DNA of 64,000 bases from Paucibacter sp963740455 (lineage in GTDB: Bacteria; Pseudomonadota; Gammaproteobacteria; Burkholderiales; Burkholderiaceae_C): assembly GCA_963740455.1 (NCBI GenBank), contig CAVUEF010000019.1:1-64000 (forward strand), given 5' to 3'. Under the pieces are notes generated by a model. It searched no databases and was not told the origin of the DNA. It worked only from the letters and a program-made list of their open reading frames with translations. The translations under genes were made by a program, and so were the position numbers. Position 1 is the stretch's first letter, and every line of letters begins with the position of its first letter. This document shows positions 61,218-64,000 of this stretch, piece after piece.

Positions 61218-62369
61218 CTACTTGACCAGCAGCACCGGGACGGTCGCATGCTCGACCGTATGTTGCGCCACCGAACCCAGCAAAATCGCCGTTTGTGCGC
61301 CCAGGCCGCGCCTGCCCATCACGATCAGATCGGCGTTCAGCGCGTCGGCCAGCGCAACGATTTCGGTGCCGGCGTCCCCCACGAGTTCGTGCAACTCGTA
61401 GCGCATGCCGGCCTGGTCGAGCGCCGCCTGCGTGGACGTCAGGGCTGCCGCGCTGAGCTCGTGGTGATATTCCTCGCGCGTCTTGTTCGCAACGAAGTTC
61501 GAAACGTCGCCCGGCAGCGAGTGCTGCACGTTGACGACGTGCAGCTCGAGACTGGATGGGTCACGTAAATCATCGCGCATCGAAAGCAGATGGCGCATGG
61601 CATGTTCGGCCCCGATGGAGCCGTCGATGGCAAGCAGCATGCGTTTGATTCCCTTGGCCGCATGCGGGACCTCGACCTGACTGGCTGCAACCTGTCGCGC
61701 TTCAGCGCGCTTGGCCAGCATCGAGCCCAGCAGCACGACGCCGCCCGCACCGAGCACGGGTGCTGCGTAGTGCAAAAAGGCCGCGCTCGCGTCAATCCAA
61801 AGTTTCACCGCAGGATCGCTGATCGCCATCTCGCCGGCCACCCAGCCCAGCAGGGCCGCACCGATCGTGATGATGATCGGAAAGCGCGACATCAGCTTGA
61901 GCAATACCGTGCTGGCGAAGATGACGAGTGGAATCGAGATCCCAAGACCGATCACCAGCAGCGGCACGCTGCCCTTGGCGGCCGCGGCCACACCGATCAC
62001 GTTGTCCAGGCTCATCACCAGATCCGCAACCAAGATGGTCTTGATGGCCGCCATGAGGTTGCCGCTGCCATCGACATGGCCCTCGCCCTCTTCCTCGGGC
62101 AATAGCAGATGCACCGCAATCCAGAGCAGCAGGCCGGCGCCAACCAGTTTCAGGTAAGGCAGGCGCAACAACTCGACGGCCACAATCGTCAGCACGATCC
62201 GCATCACCACCGCTGCGCCGCTGCCCCAGGCCACCGCCTTCTTCTGCTGTTGCAACGGAAGGCTGCGCGCGGCCAGCGCGATGACGACCGCGTTGTCGCC
62301 CGACAGCACAATGTTCACGCCGATGATCTGTAGCAGCGCTATCCAAAAATCGGGACTTGTATAGGTCAT
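61218..62369 (-). CDS. TerC-family membrane protein fused to a universal stress domain
   Basis: 383 residues from ATG 62369 (GGGAG upstream). Residues 1-225 are a TerC/YjbE-like integral membrane protein with about seven helices and the conserved acidic membrane residues (VNIVLSGDNAVVIALA and VADLVMSLDNVIGVAAAA), typical of metal-ion exporters. Residues 240-383 are a UspA domain (RMLLAIDGSIGAEHAMRHLL, ADLIVMGRRGLG, LLGSVAQHTVEHATVPVLLV with an ATP-binding G-x2-G-x9-G(S/T)-like pattern). A tandem fusion linking metal transport to a cytosolic nucleotide sensor. Own transcription unit between tctC and frc copy B. Confidence 0.88.
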   Translation of the reverse strand: MTYTSPDFWIALLQIIGVNIVLSGDNAVVIALAARSLPLQQQKKAVAWGSGAAVVMRIVLTIVAVELLRLPYLKLVGAGLLLWIAVHLLLPEEEGEGHVDGSGNLMAAIKTILVADLVMSLDNVIGVAAAAKGSVPLLVIGLGISIPLVIFASTVLLKLMSRFPIIITIGAALLGWVAGEMAISDPAVKLWIDASAAFLHYAAPVLGAGGVVLLGSMLAKRAEARQVAASQVEVPHAAKGIKRMLLAIDGSIGAEHAMRHLLSMRDDLRDPSSLELHVVNVQHSLPGDVSNFVANKTREEYHHELSAAALTSTQAALDQAGMRYELHELVGDAGTEIVALADALNADLIVMGRRGLGAQTAILLGSVAQHTVEHATVPVLLVK

Positions 62370-62379
62370 CAAGGTTCTC

Positions 62380-62391
62380 CCACGGCCGTGG
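62380..62391. promoter_or_regulatory. 12-bp palindrome upstream of terC-usp
   Basis: CCACGGCCGTGG, ten bases before the start codon on the reverse strand, overlapping the region next to the ribosome site. Possible operator or RNA hairpin; no partner known. Confidence 0.3.
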
Positions 62392-62655
62392 CCGAGTTGT
62401 AGCGTGTTATTTGTGACATCTTGCAGCCCGGCCCCGCTACTGGAGTTTGGCTGTTGAAACCCATTCGATTGCGCGTCCTTGCGTCGATCGCGACCGACCG
62501 TTCATCGTGATTGAGCAGCGCGGCACGCGGCTTGGTCGTGCCCGAAGCGCGGCACTGCGGGCGGCAGTCGTGGCGTCGAGAGCCGTCCTGTGCCTTGCTC
62601 ATGGCCTTTTTGGGACTCAAGGCCTTCTGGCCAGACCGCTGGACGGGATCGAGGC

Positions 62656-63927
62656 TCAGACCGCCTTGGCAGCGTGCATATGGGCGATCTGCGCCGGGGT
62701 GTAGCCCAGCTCGGCCAGCACCTCGTCGGTATGCTCACCCAGCAACGGCGACGCCGTGATCTCGGGCTTGAGGTCCGAGAACTTGATCGGGCTGCCCACC
62801 GTCCAGTAGCTGCCGCGTACCTTGTGCGGCACTTCGACGATCGAGCCGCTGGCGCGCAGCGACTTGTCATGCAGCAGCTCTTTCATGGAGAAGACCGGCG
62901 CGCACGGAATGTCGAACTTGCGCAGGATGTTCACCGCTTCGAACTTGGTCTTGTCCTTGAGCCAGTCTTCGATCGTGCCGAAGATGTCCATGATGTGCGG
63001 CTGGCGCCCCTTGGGCGTCATGTAGGCCGGGTCGGTCTTCCACTCGGGCTTGCCCAGCGCATCACAGATCGGCGCCCAGGCCTGGCCCTGGATCGTGAAG
63101 TAGATGTAGGCGTTGGGGTCGGTCTCCCAGCCCTTGCACTTGAGAATCCAGCCCGGTTGTCCACCCCCGCCGGCGTTGCCGCCACGCGGCACCACCTTGT
63201 CGGCAAACGCTTCCATCTCGTGCGGGTACTGCGGGTACTCTTCAAGGTGGCCGACAGCGTCCAGGCGCAGCTGGTCGCGCATCTTGACGCGGCACAGATT
63301 GAGCACGGCGTCCTGCATCGCCACCGCCACCTTCTGGCCTTTGCCGGTCTGCTGGCGCCCGATGATGGCCGTCAGTATGCCGATGGCCAGGTGCATGCCG
63401 GTGTTGGTATCGCCCAGCGCGGCCGAAGAGATCATCGGGCCGGCTTGCTCGCCCTTCCACCAGCCTGTGGTCGAGGCAGCACCACCCGCGCACTGCGCGA
63501 CGTTCTCATAGACCTTCAGGTCTTCGTATTCGTGACCATCGCTGAAGCCCTTGACCGAGGCCAGGATCATCTTGGGGTTGAGCTTCTGGATGTACTCCCA
63601 GGTGAAGCCCATGCGATCAAGCGCGCCGGGACCAAAGTTCTCGACCATCACGTCGGACTCCTTGATCATCTTCTCCAGCACTTCCTTGCCTTCCTGGGTC
63701 TTGGTGTCCAGGGTCAGCGAGCGCTTGTTGCTGTTGAGCATCGTGAAGTACAGCGCGTCAGCTTCCGGGATGTCGCGCAACTGGTTGCGCGTCACGTCGC
63801 CCGACCCCGGGCGCTCGACCTTGATCACGTCAGCACCGAACCACGCCAGCATCTGCGTGCACGCCGGACCCGCCTGCACGTGCGTGAAGTCGATGATCTT
63901 GATGCCGTTGAGGGGCTTGTTTCCCAT
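62656..63927 (-). CDS. frc: Formyl-CoA:oxalate CoA-transferase, copy B
   Basis: Same 423-residue protein as copy A, residue for residue, with catalytic D173 and the GGGG loop. The DNA differs at only a few third-codon positions. Its upstream sequence matches that of copy A for 42 bases beyond the start (to 63969), including the ribosome site, then diverges. The reverse strand beyond 63970 reads HTIFGLPG-like codons, as in the N-terminal part of a ThDP enzyme, so a truncated oxc-type gene may precede it. Confidence 0.95.
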   Translation of the reverse strand: MGNKPLNGIKIIDFTHVQAGPACTQMLAWFGADVIKVERPGSGDVTRNQLRDIPEADALYFTMLNSNKRSLTLDTKTQEGKEVLEKMIKESDVMVENFGPGALDRMGFTWEYIQKLNPKMILASVKGFSDGHEYEDLKVYENVAQCAGGAASTTGWWKGEQAGPMISSAALGDTNTGMHLAIGILTAIIGRQQTGKGQKVAVAMQDAVLNLCRVKMRDQLRLDAVGHLEEYPQYPHEMEAFADKVVPRGGNAGGGGQPGWILKCKGWETDPNAYIYFTIQGQAWAPICDALGKPEWKTDPAYMTPKGRQPHIMDIFGTIEDWLKDKTKFEAVNILRKFDIPCAPVFSMKELLHDKSLRASGSIVEVPHKVRGSYWTVGSPIKFSDLKPEITASPLLGEHTDEVLAELGYTPAQIAHMHAAKAV

Positions 63928-63969
63928 TTTCAAATCTCCTTGTGAATGGCTCTTGCGAATTTACTTCTT
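62656..63969. repeat. 1314-bp direct repeat, copy B
   Basis: Partner of 52724-54037, same orientation, 9.9 kb apart. Recombination between the two copies would delete or tandemly amplify oxc, the regulator, the transporter and terC-usp. Confidence 0.9.
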
Positions 63970-64000
63970 TCAGGAAGCCGGGCAGCCCGAAGATGGTGTG

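Noticed and set aside
1..64000. CRISPR arrays, riboswitches, rRNA genes and replication origins
   Set aside because: No regularly spaced repeats beyond the five 23-bp units, no recognisable riboswitch core, rRNA segment or origin boxes were seen.

Overview
The window looks like a chromosomal segment of a high-GC beta-proteobacterium of the order Burkholderiales, probably near Comamonadaceae. The basis is gene content and protein style: a Tol-Pal tail, a nadD-rsfS-rlmH-maf-rng operon, an NAD-linked Fds-type formate dehydrogenase, Bug/TctC transporters and FecI/FecR. No database search was possible.

Region 1 (1-16760) is accessory DNA. It holds an ECF sigma/FecR pair cut by the left edge, a degenerate IS256-like transposase opposite an XRE regulator, and two IS256-family copies, one inserted inside the other with an 8-bp target duplication. 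Then come a Ser/Thr kinase gene with an unknown partner gene and a convergent putative PD-(D/E)XK nuclease gene, a decayed higBA pair, a HEPN-MNT toxin-antitoxin pair, an AbiEi-like/Fic fusion preceded by five 23-bp repeats, several unknown genes, and an excisionase-like gene overlapping a tyrosine integrase. The integrase lies at the 3' end of a tRNA-Lys gene, so this reads as a defence-rich integrated island. The kinase/unknown/nuclease locus (5834-8639) is the best candidate for an undescribed system.

Region 2 (16762-46424) is core genome: two tRNA-Lys genes, tcdA, a YeeE/YedE transporter, tolB-pal-cpoB, a nine-gene operon (yebC-purD-acyltransferase-hemF-nadD-rsfS-rlmH-maf-rng), a HerA-like ATPase, glnS, dusC, membrane and metalloprotease-like genes, the divergent ybbA/tesA pair and def.

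Region 3 (46451-64000) is an oxalate-to-CO2 pathway. Formyl-CoA:oxalate CoA-transferase (frc) and oxalyl-CoA decarboxylase (oxc) convert oxalate to formate and CO2. NAD-linked formate dehydrogenase (fdsA and a fused gamma-beta subunit) oxidises the formate. A TctABC-type transporter, a Crp/Fnr-like regulator, a nucleotide-kinase-like/BON protein and a TerC-UspA fusion sit beside them. A second, almost identical frc lies at the right edge as a 1.3-kb direct repeat.

At least eight apparent single-event frameshifts interrupt otherwise well-conserved genes (higA, maf, hemF, a small gene near 35.2 kb, fdsA, and three in the fused fds subunit). Either the source sequence has indel errors or several of these genes are truly broken. 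Both readings are kept open below.
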